Assembly: GCA_023897205.1 (NCBI GenBank)
Contig: JAHWDD010000002.1
Coordinates: forward strand, 3,100,001-3,164,000
From: Exophiala sp. HKRS030
Taxonomy: Eukaryota; Ascomycota; Eurotiomycetes; Chaetothyriales; Herpotrichiellaceae
Length of the DNA stretch: 64,000 nucleotides
Direction: 5' to 3'
Shown here piece after piece: positions 62,856-64,000 of the stretch. The notes under the pieces are model-generated. The model worked only from the letters and a program-made list of their open reading frames with translations, was not told the origin of the DNA and searched no databases. Every line of letters starts with the position of its first letter. The first letter of the stretch is position 1. A program made the translations under genes and the position numbers.

Positions 62856-64000
62856 AGTACGACGGGGGCCTGGAATACTGATGTAGCAAGCTGACCTAGG
62901 TAAGGAACTTCTTGTGCAAGGTCGATTGAGTAGAGAATGAGATTTTCAGGGCCAGGGTACGATCAAACTGCTCGCGGCTTCCCCCCGATCGGGAAACAGG
63001 GTGATGCTGTTCTTGCTCACCCTTGACTCACCGGCCATGGACGCGAAATTTAGGCAGCAATGGTGCGACGCTGCTACCGTGGTCGGTAGGCGCCGTGTCC
63101 CTAATTGGACTGCCGTGCTGAGACGGGAACTAGGACTCGGTCTTCTAAGCTTCTCATACTTTTGTCCGTATTGAATCGATGTCAATGCTATACATTATAC
63201 GCGCTGATGCGCCGGTAGTAAAGTCGTGAGGTTAAGTAGCATTGCAGCACTGGCTGAAGGATGGCGTCGAGGACTGCTTGTTTGACTTCGGCCCTTTTGC
63301 GTGATGGGACACTTCATTTCCAGTTTCTGTACCTGGGAACACTCGAGTTGGGAGAATTCTTCGGCGCCTGCGTCGGTTGTCGTCTCATTCGACGCAGCTG
63401 ACAAGATCTCGAATAGACTCGTGCTCCGTCATCTTAAAAACGTAACCAAAGACATAATTTTAGGTCAGATGGTGACTGATAACAATAGTGGTCTACTAAG
63501 ACAGTGAGTGATCGACCACCCAAGTGTGCCGCTCTGGTATCCAAAGTTTTCATCCATGCGAGAAGCCCTTGCGAAACCTGGCTGCACGGTCTTGGTCCTG
63601 ATGTCCACGCAAGCCTGCTGATCGTGAAGCCATTCTGGCGTTTCCTGGAACATTGGATACATGGGCTACTTTATGCAATTGGGCGGCATGAAGCCACAGA
63701 CTAGCTTTGACCTGACTGTGGGTATAACGGGGGCTCATAGCTGTCGACAACATGTGCAGCTGGGTTTTTGTCGAACAGCTCGATCGGAGAGATGCCATTC
63801 TCTACGGTATGATGGATACATATATGACACTATGAGCGCGGCAACGAATACTGCTGACACCTCAGGCTGGGTCTGGTCGCCTGTATCGCCTGTCTCCCCC
63901 TGAATTGGCGTGCTATCCCACTTTGTCTACAAGGGTTTCACCATATCAACACTCAAGTTGCCTTTTATGGCCGGCTGGGGCTTCGTATGTAATTTACAAC
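62856..64000. other. Right-edge region without supportable gene
   Basis: 1145 bases. Open frames of 65-82 codons on both strands (63195-63903) overlap without domains or convincing splice pairs. Part of a gene crossing the window edge cannot be excluded. Confidence 0.4.

Noticed and set aside
63195..63903. Several 65-82 codon frames at the right edge
   Set aside because: They overlap on opposite strands and show no domain, plausible splice pairs or codon bias.
1..64000. tRNA, rRNA, CRISPR array or intact transposon
   Set aside because: No convincing tRNA B-box/cloverleaf, rRNA stretch, repeat-spacer array, transposase, reverse transcriptase or terminal repeats were seen by eye; a tRNAscan or repeat search would be decisive.

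Overview
The window is nuclear DNA of a filamentous ascomycete (Pezizomycotina). The evidence is short introns (about 45-130 nt) with GTAAGT-like donors and CTAAC/CTAAT-like branch sites, a C2H2 plus fungal-type regulator, a DASH-complex subunit and an Hrr1/SAD-3-type helicase. Gene style would fit Eurotiomycetes, perhaps a Chaetothyriales black yeast, but that rank is a guess. Gene models were spliced by eye; in each multi-exon model the exon lengths sum to a whole number of codons, except the seipin gene, whose 5' end is unresolved.

Left third (1-22136): a run of oxidative and transport genes that looks like a catabolic cluster. In order: an edge-truncated short-chain dehydrogenase, a LigB/DODA-type ring-opening dioxygenase, the Prp4 splicing kinase (apparently unrelated), a 21-exon fumarate-reductase-type flavoprotein, a Baeyer-Villiger-type monooxygenase, a PheA/TfdB-type aromatic hydroxylase, a C2H2 transcription factor, a DHA1-type MFS exporter and a sugar-type MFS transporter. 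A sensible reading is uptake, ring hydroxylation, ring opening and further oxidation under one local regulator. The substrate cannot be read from sequence.

Middle (22680-46381): mostly housekeeping genes. These are an NFX1-zinc-finger SF1 helicase of the ZNFX1/Hrr1/SAD-3 type, a PHD-finger protein, a copper P1B-ATPase, a CSC1/DUF221 channel, a small beta-carbonic anhydrase, seipin and an amidase, followed by a 1.9-kb microsatellite-rich stretch.

Right third (46382-64000): a single-ORF NOT1 scaffold of the CCR4-NOT complex, an unrecognised basic nuclear-looking protein divergent from DASH subunit Duo1, a 99-aa two-exon protein, and a 176-aa membrane-anchored protein with ten copies of the peptide NITSP. 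The last of these lies next to a GT2-family polysaccharide synthase. A GNAT acetyltransferase follows, and the final 1.1 kb has no supportable gene.

Most interesting points: the ten-copy N-glycosylation-sequon repeat protein beside a glycosyltransferase; the flavoprotein gene with apparent 1-nt and 8-nt exons and a GC-AG intron; the 9-mer TACGGAGTA/TACTCCGTA scattered at 13 non-coding sites; and the oxidative cluster with altered signature residues in two of its enzymes.
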